64,000 bases of DNA from Hirundichthys speculiger (Eukaryota > Chordata > Actinopteri > Beloniformes > Exocoetidae), in contig JAGFBZ010001885.1 in assembly GCA_018398805.1 (NCBI GenBank), positions 1,823,001-1,887,000 of the forward strand, written 5' to 3'. Numbering within the stretch: position 1 is the stretch's first letter; each line of letters begins with the position of its first letter. Shown piece by piece: positions 33,331 to 44,690 of this stretch. The notes below the pieces were generated by a model, which was not told where the DNA came from, ran no database searches, and was given only the letters and a program-made list of their open reading frames with translations. The translations under genes were made by a program, and so were the position numbers.

Positions 33331-33500
33331 TAAGTGGCCGTTGAGAAGTTCAAGCCTCCATAACCGCGGAGCGCTGTCATTACGGAGATGCGTCTCTGCG
33401 CGCATGCAGCTGTGGCATCAATGAGTGGAGCTGTGGCTGGAGCCGACTCGTCCTCACACACTACTCATTCGTAAAAAAAGTATATGTTTTTTCATAAAAT

Positions 33501-33620
33501 CCATCCATCCATCCATCCATTAGCTTCCGCTTATCCGAAGTCGGGTCGCTGGGGCAGCAGCTTCAGAGGTCCAGATCCCCCGGCCGCTTCCACCAGCTCC
33601 TCTGGGAGAACCCCGAGGCG
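33501..33620 (-). mobile_element. 120-bp 5'-truncated LINE insertion with 13-bp target duplication
   Basis: TTTTTCATAAAAT flanks both sides exactly (33488-33500 and 33621-33633). Between them, on the minus strand, are the last codons of a LINE open frame (RLGVLPEELVEAAG), then GGATAAGCGGAAGC and a GGATGGATGG tail. This is a textbook target-primed insertion truncated at its 5' end. Confidence 0.85.
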
Positions 33621-33784
33621 TTTTTCATAAAATGATGTGGAAATAACCCATTTTATTACAACTGAAATTGTGCTTGGGAGGAGTATTTTCACCGGACATT
33701 TTGACCGGAGAGATTATAAAATCCCGGACTTCCGCATATTTTACCAGACAAAGTCCGGCAATTACCAGACAACGGAAACCCTGG

Positions 33785-34004
33785 TGCCTCCTGTGGCAAC
33801 CTTTTGCTGAATAATACTCGATTTAACATTCAAATAAAATATTTCTCCTTTTGCATGTGCTTGTGACCGGCTCCAAATCAGCCCTTAAGTTTCAACTATC
33901 TGGTTTTCATTCATTCCAAACAAATTTACACGAGTCCGAAAGACTCTCTCTCTGCGTATTCTTTGATTTTGGCGATGTCGCCTCCTTGCCACAATAACAG
34001 CAGC
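33785..34004 (-). pseudogene. Harbinger (HARBI1-like) transposase N-terminal fragment
   Basis: From the ATG at 34004 the minus strand reads MAAVIVARRRHRQNQRIRRE and on through RVFRTR, the basic start typical of fish Harbinger transposases, to a stop at 33885. In a shifted frame DLEPVTSTCKR (about 33860-33870 downward) continues the known N-terminal pattern. The DDE nuclease domain is missing, having been deleted or replaced by the foreign block at 33330-33785. The gene converges on the Myb-like gene, the usual Harbinger arrangement. Confidence 0.75.
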
Positions 34005-34626
34005 CATCGGTGCGTAATGCTGGACAGAATAGCACCTTCCTTTCGAACGTATTAAATACAGACGCAATCACAATCCCCGCAATTACTTTCAGGGTTGGTA
34101 AATCTCATTGCGCGTGGTAAATGGACCTATTTGCATTTTCCCCTCCCAGTATTTTGCGCTTTCTGGCGAGTACGCCCCATATTGTTTATTCATCAGGGCA
34201 AAAGTGCTAAATGAACAGCGTGTGCTATTTTGCTCATTTGAGAGGCGCAGTCCTCTTTGCACGCTGTTAGTAAATCAGCTTGCGCATTGGTTTGCGGGTG
34301 GTGTCAAGTTTGCACACGTTTTTACGCACGCAAACCTTTAGTAAATCAGGCCCTAAGTGTTCAGATTTTGTTGCCTGTATAATTCATCATTTTTGAAAAT
34401 TAAAACACAATTTAGACTTTCTTTTTGATAAACGCCAGCAGCTCATATTTTAGGTATAATAAAGGCTACCAGAGTATTGGAAAATTGTGGTATTTTTATC
34501 CACTAGGTGAAAGTAATGCAATGCATTTGGGGCTTTTTTGCAGACCACTTTCGTAAAGGAAGCAACAAGTCCGAACAAGCAATACAGGTAATTCATTTTA
34601 AGTAATTTTTCTTCCTTCAAACAACC

Positions 34627-34933
34627 ATGGTGTACTATTGCAATGGTGTGGAGTGTTAATACCATAGCTCCAAAGCAAAGAAGCTACACATCTATCCCTT
34701 CATTGTTGACGTGATGTGGGTAAAGTGGCTGAAAGATCTCTCTGCACAGAGAAGGTGAAAGGCGCTGATTTGGTGTGAGAGGAAGGACAAAATAGAGAAG
34801 AATGTCAACATGTTGAGCATCACAAGAAATTCCAGGCTATGTTCCTGTCATTTCAACAAGGAAAAGATTAGCACCGACGCTGACACAAGTGGTGATCCTG
34901 TCTACTTTTCCTGGAACAACTGGAGGAAGCCAC
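34627..34933 (+). pseudogene. THAP-domain fragment, copy 1
   Basis: The ATG at 34627 begins MVYYCNGVEC followed by a stop. Downstream in the same frame TRNSRLCSCHFNKEKI restores the pattern C-x4-C ... C-x2-H (second pair at 34840 and 34849), the zinc ligands of a THAP DNA-binding domain. THAP domains occur in P-element and Kolobok transposases as well as host THAP proteins. In-frame stops between the halves make it a pseudogene. An L2 LINE 3' end adjoins at 34934. Related copies are at 58035-58190 and 61620-61923. Confidence 0.65.
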
Positions 34934-36216
34934 TATTCAATTCAATTTCAATTCAATTCAGTTCTATCTGTTACAATGTCAGTTGTCTCTAGGTGCTTTA
35001 CAGAGACCCAGAGCATGACCCCCGAGCAAATATCATTAACTAAAACTATAATACTAAATCCTAAACAAGGATAGTGGCTGGTAAAAAACTCTCACAGAGA
35101 GAGATAAAAACCTTTAAGCCAAACAGTGGCAAGGAAAAACTCCACTTTAAGAGGAAGAAACCTTGAGCAGGACCTGGATCATATGAAGGGGACCTTCCTG
35201 CTGAAGACCAGCCGGGTAAAGACAGAAAAAGAGAGCAGAGACAGGACAGAGAGAGGAGTTAGGACAGAGAGAGGAGAGCATACAAATGACTGAATAAAAT
35301 GACTACATAAACAGATGCAAGTAGCAGCACTGAGGTGAGATGGTCAGAGGACCAGGTCGCCGATCACCACGCCAGCCGGCACCCTGAACACACCTACACA
35401 CACAGGTGGAGGTAAACGCTGGGATGGACAGAGGATGGAACTGCCAGTCAGCGTGCAACTAAGGAAGCTCTGGACTGCAAACATACAGAAAGAAAAGAGA
35501 AAAAAAGGGGGGTAAAACAGCACAACAAACTAAAGGAAAGAAAATGGGGCACAGTTTCAATAACAAGGTGTTCCTAATTAATTATGGAATGAGCTGAAGG
35601 AGGAAGAAGGGAGGAGGAAAAGGAAGAAAAGGGAGAAGAGCGGTGGAGACACCACTCACCAGATCATGTTGGCATCCCCCTGTAGCGTAGGCCTATAGCA
35701 GCATAGCTATGACGAAGCTGTGATTAAGACGAGCCTACTCTAGTCTTAGCCCCGATAACTATAGCTATAACTATTAGCCCCTACACACTATAGTTTAGAC
35801 TAACTGTAGGCTTTACTGAACAGAAATGTTTTCAGTTTAGTTTTAAAGATGGAGATGGTGTCAGCCTCCTGAACCCAAACTGGTAGCTGTTTCAATAATA
35901 AAGGTGCCTGGTAGCAGAAGGCCCGTCCTCCAAATCTACTTTTAGATATTCTAGGAACGACGAGTAATCCTGCACTCTGAGAGCGGAGAGCTCTATTAGG
36001 AGCATAACGTGCTATCAGGTCTTGTAAATAACGAGAAGCTAGGCCATTAAGGGACTTATAAGTGAGAGGCAGAATTTTAAACTCAATTCAAAATTTCACG
36101 GGAAGCCAGTGGAGGGAGGCTAACACGGGAGAGACGTGATCTAGCTTACGGATTCCTGTCAGCACCCTTGCTGTTGCGTTATGGATCAATTGAAGGCTAT
36201 TCAGTGAGCTTTTCGG

Positions 36217-36634
36217 ACAGTATGCTCCAATCTATGCAGCAAAAGGCTGTGATCAACAGTGTCAAAAGCAGCACTGAGGTCCAGCAGAACAAGAACAGAT
36301 ACTAATCCATTGTATGAGGCTATGAGGCTATGAGGCTAATCAGCACGTTTCGTTTCTGTGCTATGATGTGTTCTGAACCCTGACTGAAAAATTTCAAATA
36401 GATCATTTCTATGCAGGTGTTCTCCTAACTGGCTTGCAACTATTTTTTTCCAGAATTTTGGAGATAAATGGAAGGTTGGATATTGGTCTATAGTTTGCCA
36501 AAATCAAGAGATGGTTTCTTAAGCAAAGGTTTTATAACTGCAACTTTAAAAACTTGTGGTACCCACATTTACCCTGATTTTAGAGATAGGTTAATCTGAT
36601 CCAAAATTGAGGTACCAATAAAGGACAAGACATC
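36217..36634 (-). repeat. Internal duplicate of the LINE RT region, copy A
   Basis: This 0.42 kb is nearly identical to 37226-37648, including the private GAGGCTATGAGGCTATGAGG run, but lies out of order in the C-terminal coding region. On the minus strand the host frame reads ...CNALLAGC, then the duplicate, then resumes as P-K-S-S-L-N-S near 36215. The insert therefore splits adjacent codons of the original domain. Confidence 0.85.
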
Positions 36635-37720
36635 CTGCTAACAACGCATTACAATAATCCAGTCTATAACTGACAAACGCATGGATTAATTTTTCAGCAT
36701 CACCCTGGGAGAGGATGCTCCTAATCTTGGTCATATTTCGGAGATGAAAAAAAGGCTGTTTTGCAAACATGATTAATATGCTGCTTAAATGACATATCCT
36801 GATCAAAAATGACTCCAAGGTTTTTCACAGCTGTGCTGGAAGCCAGCGTAAACTCAGTTAATCCATTCCTCAGGTGTTTGGGACTAAAGACAATAACATC
36901 TGTTTTATCCGCATTTAGAAGCAAAAGGTTTGAGGACATCCAGGACCTAATGTCATTAAGACACCCTTGAAGTTTTGCCAACGGTTTTGCTTCCTCTGGT
37001 TTCATGGATAAGTACAGCTGCGTATCATCAGCGTAGTAATTAAAGTTTATACAGTGGTTCTGGATAATTTTTCCCAAGGGCAGAATGCATAAAGTGAAAA
37101 AGAATGGTCCCAGCACTGAACCCTGTGGGACGACATAGCAGACCCTAGTCCGTGCAGAAGAAACGAGCTGGAACCTGTCAGATAAGTAGGATTTAAACCA
37201 GCCTAATGCTGTCCCTTCAATTCCAACAGTGTGCTCTAATCTATGCAGCAAAAGACCGTGATCAACAGTATCAAAAGCAGCACTGAGGTCCAGCAGAACA
37301 AGAACAGATACTAATCCATTGTATGAGGCTATGAGGCTATGAGGCTATAAGGCTAATCAGCACAGTTTCTGTGCTATGATGTGTTCTGAACACTGACTGA
37401 AAAATTTCAAATAGATCATTTCTATGCAGGTGTTCTCCTAACTGGCTTGCAACTATTTTTTCCAGAATTTTGGAGATAAATGGAAGGTTGGATATTGGTC
37501 TATAGTTTGCCAAAATGTCCAGATCAAGAGATGGTTTCTTAAGCAAAGGTTTTATAACTGCAACTTTAAAAACTTGTGGTAGATACCCTGATTTTTGAGA
37601 TAGGTTAATCTGATCCACAATTGAGGTACCAATAAAGGACATGACATCTTTGAGCAGTTGAGTTGGGATGGGATCCAACAGACAATAGAGAGAAACAGTC
37701 CAGAGTCGAATCAGAACCAA
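36591..37720 (-). pseudogene. L2 LINE reverse transcriptase pseudogene
   Basis: Reverse transcriptase copies the LINE RNA into the nicked target. The fingers region is in one frame (37720-37337: LANYRPISNLPFISKILEK, then FRTHHSTETVL) and the palm in another (37251-36721), with VVPQGSVLGP and the catalytic YADD box at 37024-37035 intact. A frameshift separates the two. The C-terminal stretch (AFVSYRLDYCNALLAGC, about 36640-36690) then runs abruptly into LVLYWYLN, which belongs upstream of the fingers, because of the duplication described separately. Confidence 0.8.
37226..37648 (-). repeat. LINE RT region, copy B (in its proper place)
   Basis: This is the in-order copy. It encodes the end of the pre-RT region and the RT fingers. 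Compared with copy A it has a few substitutions, a 9-base extra unit (GGCTATAAG) and small indels such as TGTCCAGATC versus ATC near 37518. Confidence 0.85.
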
Positions 37721-38496
37721 AAGAAATTAGCGACGCTGCAGGGACATTAACAGCTGTCGACAGTTGGGCTTGGCTGATCTCATCTCTATTTTTGATTATT
37801 TTCCCGCTAAAAAAAACTCATCAAGTCTGAGAGTAGCAGGAATGCATGGCCTGATAGAGTTATGTTTGTTCTCTTCTATTAATGATGAATAATAAGATGT
37901 TCTAGCTCTGCATAGTGCTCTTTTGTAGACTATTAAATTTCTTTCCAGGCACAATGGGAGTCACAGATTTACAGGAGTACCACCTCCTTTCCATTTTACG
38001 TGCTTTCTGCTTCAGCATGCGCATATGTGAATTATACCAGGAAGCTGAGCTCCTATGGTTAGAGACCCTCTTTCTCAGAGGAGCAACAGCGTCCAGGGCT
38101 GAATGTAAAATATCAGCAGTATTGTAAAATTCAGGTCAGTTCCCTCAGCTATTCTATCATATTCCACCATAGGGAGATGAGAGACAATGATCTCTTAAAT
38201 ATATTCACAGCATCTTCAGATAGGCATCTGCTGTAATGACTGTCATGGCCCAGGTCAGCCATGACTAAGAATTTGTATTTTCTGCCTGTTTTGTCAAGTT
38301 GGCGTCTCTCCATGTCTCCAGTGCTTCCTGTTTTACTTTGAAGGTCTGTCCTCCACTAGCGTGGAGAATTGGAAAACCACAGTTCTGCAAAGCCCTGGGT
38401 GAGTGTGAGTGCTGCCGCCTTACGCATCATATTCCTTGGTCCTTGAGTAGCCTCTATTAGATCAGTACAGCATCTACATCGGATATAACTTATATA

Positions 38497-38690
38497 CAGT
38501 AATTCCTCACACTTTGTGGTCTCAGCAATCGCGGTCTCAGTACATCACAGAGGTTTCAAAAATGTTAATCAAAAAAGAAGATTCGAAAAATAATTTGAAA
38601 AAAAAATTCAACCTAAGCGCGCAAGACTGAAGCGAAACACATCACATCAAGAACGAGTCTCGGGAAGCAACAAGAGCCTACAGCACAGAG
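38497..38690 (+). mobile_element. Truncated Tigger/pogo MITE end
   Basis: CAGTAATTCCTCACACTTTG follows TA (38495-38496). The sequence through GCAATCGCGGTCTCAGTACA and GAAGCGAAACACATCACATC to AGCAACAAGAGCC closely matches the right end of the full MITE at 56526-57019, read in reverse. The other end is missing. Confidence 0.8.
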
Positions 38691-39894
38691 GTGACCCATT
38701 CAACCCATGGCATGAACAAGATACATGTAAAGGCATAATGTGGGGCCGTCACTTTAAGTTATTCATCACAAGCTTCTTTCAGTAGAGTGTTCATCTGAAA
38801 TAAGATATTTGAATATCTTTGTGCAAATAATGATAATATTTTCATGCTGTTGATGCTATGACCTCCACTCAAACTCTACCAGTAAATGATCTTCACAGCT
38901 GACCCTATAAGCACAGGTGCAGGTGGTTCAACATAGAGCAGACACTTTATCCCCTCGCCCACAAATACAAAAATGTGACTGCTTTTTGAGCCAGTTTTTT
39001 ATTCTAACAAACCAACTAAATCCTTGAGCTTAAAGGAACACCTTATAAAATAGCCTGACAAGGCGTCAAAGGATACCACATACTTCCATGTCCTGAAGAA
39101 GCAGCTTTTAAAACGGATGCTTACCAGTCTGTTTGTTCTGAAGTTAAACCAACAGTGCACTACCTGTTGCACTGGCGTAACTTTGTGGCCAAAAACATCA
39201 GTGCTTCACATCACCGGTCACCCAGTGTACAGTCAATGCCATAAATAACATCAAGGCCCATCTATTGAATGACAGGTGTTAACAATGAGGCACCTGATGC
39301 CCCACACCGAGGTGCGCAAGGTCTCCGAAGGCAACTGTCTGCTGAGATGCTTCGGGTTGTTCTCAACGGACCTAGAGTTTCTCAGTTTGCCAAAGCTGCT
39401 TTAAAAAAAGAAATGTTGTGGTCCTGTCTGGTGGACTTTTTTTTATTGAAATGAGTGACAGGGCAGGCTGATTAGGAATTCAGCCAAGCTCCTCACACGC
39501 ACACAAACTGCAGCTGTCTCAGTTTGGTAGTTTATTTGTGCTTAGACTTAAGCTGATGTCCCCTCCAGTGAAAAAGCTGGAATAAGCCCATGGCTTGCAT
39601 TTAAAGCTTCTGTTTTTTTTTGTTTTTTTTTCATTAATTTCATTTCAGTAGACTGAAAATGCTACTTTTGTTGTTCATTGGGTTCAGGTCAAGTGAAGTG
39701 ATAAGTCTTCAATAAAATTACAGTTGTTTTGAAAATGTAGCAATCAAATCGCAAAGTACTGTTGTTGTTTTTCAAGTTACAACATTTACTGGTATGGTGA
39801 TTCTCATTGCAATCAAAATGAATGAATGTATGTATGACTAAAATTGTTATAAATTATATATACAAATTACTGTCTACCTATTACTAATTAACCC

Positions 39895-40030
39895 GTTAAC
39901 CTAGATGACGGTCAATCCGCTCCACACAAACAAACAACCATGTGCGTTCTCACTAATGTATCTTAACATCCATGTGTTCAGACTTCCAGGAGGAAGCCCC
40001 AAAACTTGTAGAAAACCCAGTAGGGCTTGC
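39895..40030 (-). repeat. Degraded SINE fragment
   Basis: AAACAAACAACCATGTGCGT, then GTTCAGACTTCCAGGAGGAAGC, then AGAAAACCCAGTAGGGC follow the order of the minus-strand SINE at 482-843 with many changes. Both ends are lost. Confidence 0.5.
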
Positions 40031-40529
40031 ACCTACAACATCCCACCCAGGCCCAGTTTTTTTTTTTTTTAATGATCATTTATATCAACTGAACTGGTCA
40101 AAACATTTCGTGAAGAGAACTAGTTGATTGACTAAAACAAGTCAGCTGTGCTGCTGCATGGTTGGAACAAAAACCTGCGGCCACACGGCCCTTTCACGGA
40201 TCAGTTTGACACCTGTGCTCTAAAATGTCTCAGCTACAACCAAAGCATGCCAACTGTTTTTGTCACAAACGTTTTCATGGAAGGCCTGGCACCTTTGCAA
40301 CTGAAGACCAAATGGGTTACTTTTACTTTTGATGGCAATATCCCAACTAAAAATGTAAAATGACTTCATTTATGTGACTGTTGTGATAATGTTACCTTTA
40401 GCATTCCTTATATGCCAACAGGAAATTTAGTTTCTGTGTTTTCATATCTCCTTTTGTGCTTTAGTGCAACCTAAACTCAATTTGCTCTTTGTCATCCATT
40501 TACGTCTGTTTACATCTCTCCTTCTTTAT

Positions 40530-40700
40530 GCTCATCCATGCATGCATCAATCCATTAGCTTTATCTTATACATACAGTCTTTATCTCTGAGTGGGACGAA
40601 CAGGCTTGAAGCCAATCCCAGATGACTCTTGGCGAGAAACTGGGTAAGCCCTGAGCAGGTCGCCAGTGTATCACGGAGCACTGAATAACTGAGGACTGAA
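40530..40700 (-). repeat. Degraded SINE 3' fragment
   Basis: CATCCATGCATGCATCAATC, then AGCCAATCCCAGATGACTC and CAGGTCGCCAGTGTATCACG match the tail half of the same SINE family in reverse orientation. Confidence 0.55.
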
Positions 40701-41973
40701 TCCCAAGACAGCATAATCCGCACTAATAAAAACAAAGAAACTGTGCAGTGTTTCAGTGACTGCGGAAGATCTGTGTGTCATATACTGAACAAACACGATA
40801 GCTTCATCTTCAGCAGAGAAAACAGTCAGCTACTACAGGTGAGGAATCAAAAACACTGTCTAACAAAAGGCATAAAAAACTGTATATTTTGCTTTTTGAT
40901 GTGTCAGATGTGCTGTTGTATTTGTATGTAAATGTTTAGAGCTGAAACTAAACTGGTTTACACTTGCGAGATCATAAAAGTTTTTTAACACTAAATTGTA
41001 TTTTTGCGATACAAATTTTTTCAAGCATTCCATAAAGAGCCGATGTCTTTCCTCTACCCTTCTCGGTGTTGTTCTTTCTCACTTTCTGCGGCAGCCACCC
41101 ATCGTCAGTTTCTCCCCTCAATGCTGGAAGCACACAAGCAGACTCCCTCCACTCACCAGGGTGTAATCTCTCTTTGTTTACACTGCCAAGGGGTTATTTG
41201 GCTGTCTGTTAGAGTGTGACACAGACAGGGCTACACTGTCAAAGACAGCCTCAGCACATTGCAGACAAGCAGATCCCATATTCAGTGTATCTAACACGTC
41301 AGCTCACATTGACAGAATGCGATGGTCTACAATCACACAATGCTCTACAAAGGACCGGATCCTTCCGTATCAGACCAAAAATAAACTGGAGAATAGCTAC
41401 TGGCTGTGGTTACAAATATTGTTTAACTGAATCTTAACATATCAAGTGAAAGATTTTTTTTTGGGATTTTGATTTATTGCACTGATTAACATCAACACTT
41501 GGGCCTCTGAGGTTTGGTTATGTCCCTGTTGCTGGATTTATTCATGATTATTTCTCAATGACTTGATATCTAACATGTGCTGACATGGTTACTAATGTTT
41601 CTACATTATAGTGTGGTCATAATCACTTCTTAAATACAGATAAAACAGCAAGCCAGGCCTCTTTTTATAAATTTTGGTATGATTCTAAATGCCTTTTACA
41701 AACACATATGAAGAATTTCTTTTTTTTTTTCCTTTCTTTTTTTTAGATATCTGATCTCTTTCTTTCACAGTTCTTAGAGGGCATGAAAAAATAATATATA
41801 GTTTCAAGATTAGGCTTGTGTAATTATTTATCATCAGGATGTCCCAAACATTCTTTGAAAAGCTTCCAAAATGATCCAAATTGCTACAGCAACACTTTTG
41901 ATGACAGTTTACAGGAGAGGTTATATTTCTCCAAGTTTAGTTAATTTTAAAATTTTGAAGAAAATGTAAAATT

Positions 41974-42289
41974 TTTGGTTTGAACATCAGCAGGGCCCTT
42001 TCTGTGCGGAGTTTCCATGTTCTCCCTGTGCTTGCGTGGGTTTCCTCCAGGTACTCCAGCTTCCTCCCACAGTCCAAAAACATGCATGTCAGGTTAATTG
42101 GTGGTTCTAAATTGCTCGTAGGAGTGATTGTGATTGTGCATGGTTGTTTGTCTACATGTGGCCCTGCGATGGACTGGTGACCTGTCCAGGTGGACCCCTG
42201 CCTTTCACCTAAGGAGAGCTGGGATAGACTCCAGCAGATCCCCATGACCCTGCAGAGGATTAAGGGGGTATAGATAACGGATGGATGGA
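41974..42289 (+). mobile_element. 5'-truncated SINE with 9-bp target duplication
   Basis: TGTAAAATT flanks both sides (41965-41973 and 42290-42298). The insert starts inside the tRNA-like head at the B-box (GGTTTGAACATC) and runs through the shared body to a GGATGGATGGAT tail. The A-box is absent, so it could not be transcribed from an internal promoter. Confidence 0.85.
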
Positions 42290-43029
42290 TGTAAAATTAT
42301 TCTACTCATATCGTAAGATCTCATGGTTCCTTAATTTGCCAATAGAGCACTTCAATTTCAGACTGCAGGCTTCCTAAATGTTCTAAATATCAGGTTATCA
42401 GGCTCTGCTCTTGTTGAACAAGCTCTAAGTTTCAGTTTAGGGCAAAGACATCTATACCTTCACGGTTAGGCTTAAAGCTTAAAACTTTCTTTTTACAGTT
42501 TGGGTCACCAGCCACTGGCATCAACTGCTGGGTGACCTTCCATGAGTTCCTCACTTTGCTCAATAAAAACTGATCAGCAGCTGCTTCTCAGCTTCCTCAT
42601 CGGAGGCTGAAAGTCAGACCATGACCCCCCCAATAAAAAAGGCATCACTCAGAAACTTCTGAAATTTACACATGTTACAGTAAGCTGCAATAGTTTTTTA
42701 TTTTGTTATGAATGTGTTTGCATCAGTCCCATCACCATGATAGGAGAGCATCATAATTGAATGTTGATTTGAACTTGTCAGTATAAAGTACTGCTTCAGA
42801 GGCAGAGGTAGATTAAAACAGTGTCAGCATCTGCAAAATGTTTTTTTCAAAAGATTGGCACATCAGCAAATATCCAATATCTTGCACCCCTAATATATAT
42901 GAAACATATATTCTTGTTAAAAAAATGAATCTCACATGTTGTAAGAGCTGATCTTATGTTAGAACATTTCAATGTGCCTTCAGTGTTGCCTATCTGATGA
43001 GTAAACACATCCAGAGCATCTTTAGGCTG

Positions 43030-43522
43030 ATCTTTGCTTCTGCATAGCAACTACACATATACGGCTATGCACTGCCCCTACACCATCTTTGGCATTTATA
43101 CTTGTGCATTATTATTTACGTTGCTCTGTTATTACACCACCGACAGCTAGATGGCAGTGTAGTGCCGATTTTCATTTTGTTTACTTCCTATATGTAGCTC
43201 TGAGGTGCCAATGCACCAAATTATGTACATTTTACATAAGTTGGCGATGATAAATGCTGATCATCAGTTGTTTTTACAGACACTGCAGCAACATATTGTT
43301 CTACCTGACTTGAAGATGAAGAAGATGAAGTCGTGGGAAAGAAAGACGAAGACGAACAAATCTACCAAGCGGAGCAATCACCTTTGTTGTGGTCTGCTTC
43401 AGTGCAACACATTGTTACACTTAAAGAGAGGTTCATGTCAGGGTCTGGAGTAGCTTAAGGTGTCGGGTTCACACCTCCAGTGTTGGTACGGTGTCGCTTT
43501 GACCCAGAAGTATAAATTAGCC
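43030..43522. mobile_element. Harbinger-like fragment with one recognisable end
   Basis: Read in reverse from 43522, GGCTAATTTATACTTCTGGG and TCAAAGCGACACCGTACC match the terminal style of a common fish PIF/Harbinger family. Upstream, CGACAGCTAGATGGCAGTG (43141-43159) resembles the interior of such elements, and a short Lys/Arg-rich frame (43205-43453) may be a decayed coding remnant. No partner end was found near 43030. Confidence 0.4.
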
Positions 43523-44554
43523 TTTAGTAACAAGGCACAAAAGATTACATATTATTAATCATTAGTGACCAGCAGAAGTTCAATAACCAGATATAGGGAC
43601 CAGTAATGGGGACAAAAATGTACCATGTAATAATATTAATATCTCATACTCATGCTTCTCAATTATTATTTTCTGCTGCTCCCCACTCCCCAGGAAGAAG
43701 AAACTACACCCACCCTTCACTGGGACCATAAATAGTATCATTTGTGCCTGAAATTGTTATAAATACACCTCTGCATAACACTGTATCCTTATAAACAATA
43801 AGGGAAACAAAAAAGAAAGAAATATAGATCAACGTATTACCAAAAAAAAGTATTAAAATTGTTTTTTAGTCTGTAAAGAACATCAATCCCGCCATAGTCA
43901 CAGTGAAGCCAAGCGCTACATTAGCATCGTCATATTTCCTCGTCAAAACTCTGGTGACTTTCGTTTGTCTCATTATCTCCATCTATCTCCGCCTTTGTTT
44001 TCATCCCTGTTAAATATTTTTTCCCTGTTAAACGTTTTTCCCTTGAGGGTTTGTTCACTTCATATCTCCTGCTCTGGGCTGTGTGCGCATGTCCGTGCAA
44101 AAAATCCGACACAATACAGCTAATACTCCCTGCGCACACTGTGACAATGAGAGCACCACTGCCCCCTATTGTAGTATTTGTCCAATTACACTTTATTCCA
44201 AAAAAAAAAAAAGCAAGTTCCTTGGAGCCCAAACCCCTCCCCCCCATCTCACTGCGCCCCACTATTTGAGAAGGACTTTATTAAGCTTATATTCCAACCG
44301 GATAAGGGCCTGATTTTTTTTTTTTAATTCACACCAATACCTTCCTAACCCTAAAATCTTGACACATACGAGTGTCTACTTTCCTTTAAGCATGACCGTA
44401 CATGTAATTGCAACATATTTGCTGTTCATTAAGTGAGCTGGTTCATGGTGTGTATTTTCATCATTCACACACAAGTGTGTGTCAACCAGTCAGACTGAAA
44501 TCACCAAGCATGTGTGTGTGAGCGTCTTAAAATGCCCAGAGACATATTTCATCC

Positions 44555-44690
44555 ATTACGTCAATTATGAATTAGCACCTCTCCGCCATCTCTCAGCTCT
44601 CTCTTTCTCTCTCTGTCAAGTGCTGTCTTAATTAGCCAAACACAGGACATCATCTCATTCTTCTTGCTCCCGGAGCTCTCTTTGTACACA
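44555..44690. promoter_or_regulatory. Possible conserved non-coding element
   Basis: ATTACGTCAATTATGAATTA (CRE-like TACGTCA beside homeodomain-like cores) and TGTCTTAATTAGCCAAACAC flank a C/T-rich centre in otherwise unstructured DNA. Inference only. Confidence 0.3.

Larger units (their letters stand above)
32867..34353. mobile_element. PIF/Harbinger transposon (1487 bp) with TAA target duplication
   Basis: Both ends carry GGGCCTGATTTACTAA in inverted orientation (32867-32882 and 34338-34353), flanked by TAA (32864-32866 and 34354-34356), the 3-bp duplication characteristic of PIF/Harbinger. Subterminal TTTGCG/CGCAAA words are frequent. It retains pieces of the two genes this superfamily encodes: a Myb/SANT-like protein on the plus strand and a nuclease transposase on the minus strand. 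The catalytic middle of the transposase is gone. About 33330-33785 is foreign sequence, including a 120-bp LINE tail with its own target duplication. Confidence 0.9.
34934..38235 (-). mobile_element. L2-clade LINE, 5'-truncated, about 3.3 kb
   Basis: The minus strand carries, from 38235 downward, the post-endonuclease region, reverse transcriptase, C-terminal domain and a long 3' untranslated region ending in TTGAATTGAAATTGAATTGA at 34934. Typical L2 3' landmarks are GAGTTTTTCCTTGCCACTG (35130-35148) and the terminal repeat. The endonuclease part is not seen, so the copy is 5'-truncated. The coding region is frameshifted and contains an inserted duplicate of part of itself (36217-36634). It is inserted just after the THAP fragment. 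Confidence 0.8.
38700..41970. other. Non-coding, with two decayed SINE pieces
   Basis: I see no gene. The notable contents are the degraded SINE fragments at 39895-40030 and 40530-40700. Elsewhere there are only short T- and A-runs (39612-39630, 40058-40070, 41454-41461, 41718-41743). Confidence 0.5.

Noticed and set aside
43654..44274. Candidate TIR element with GCTTCTCAA / TTTGAGAAG ends
   Set aside because: The inverted match is only about eight bases, with no target duplication and no family recognised.
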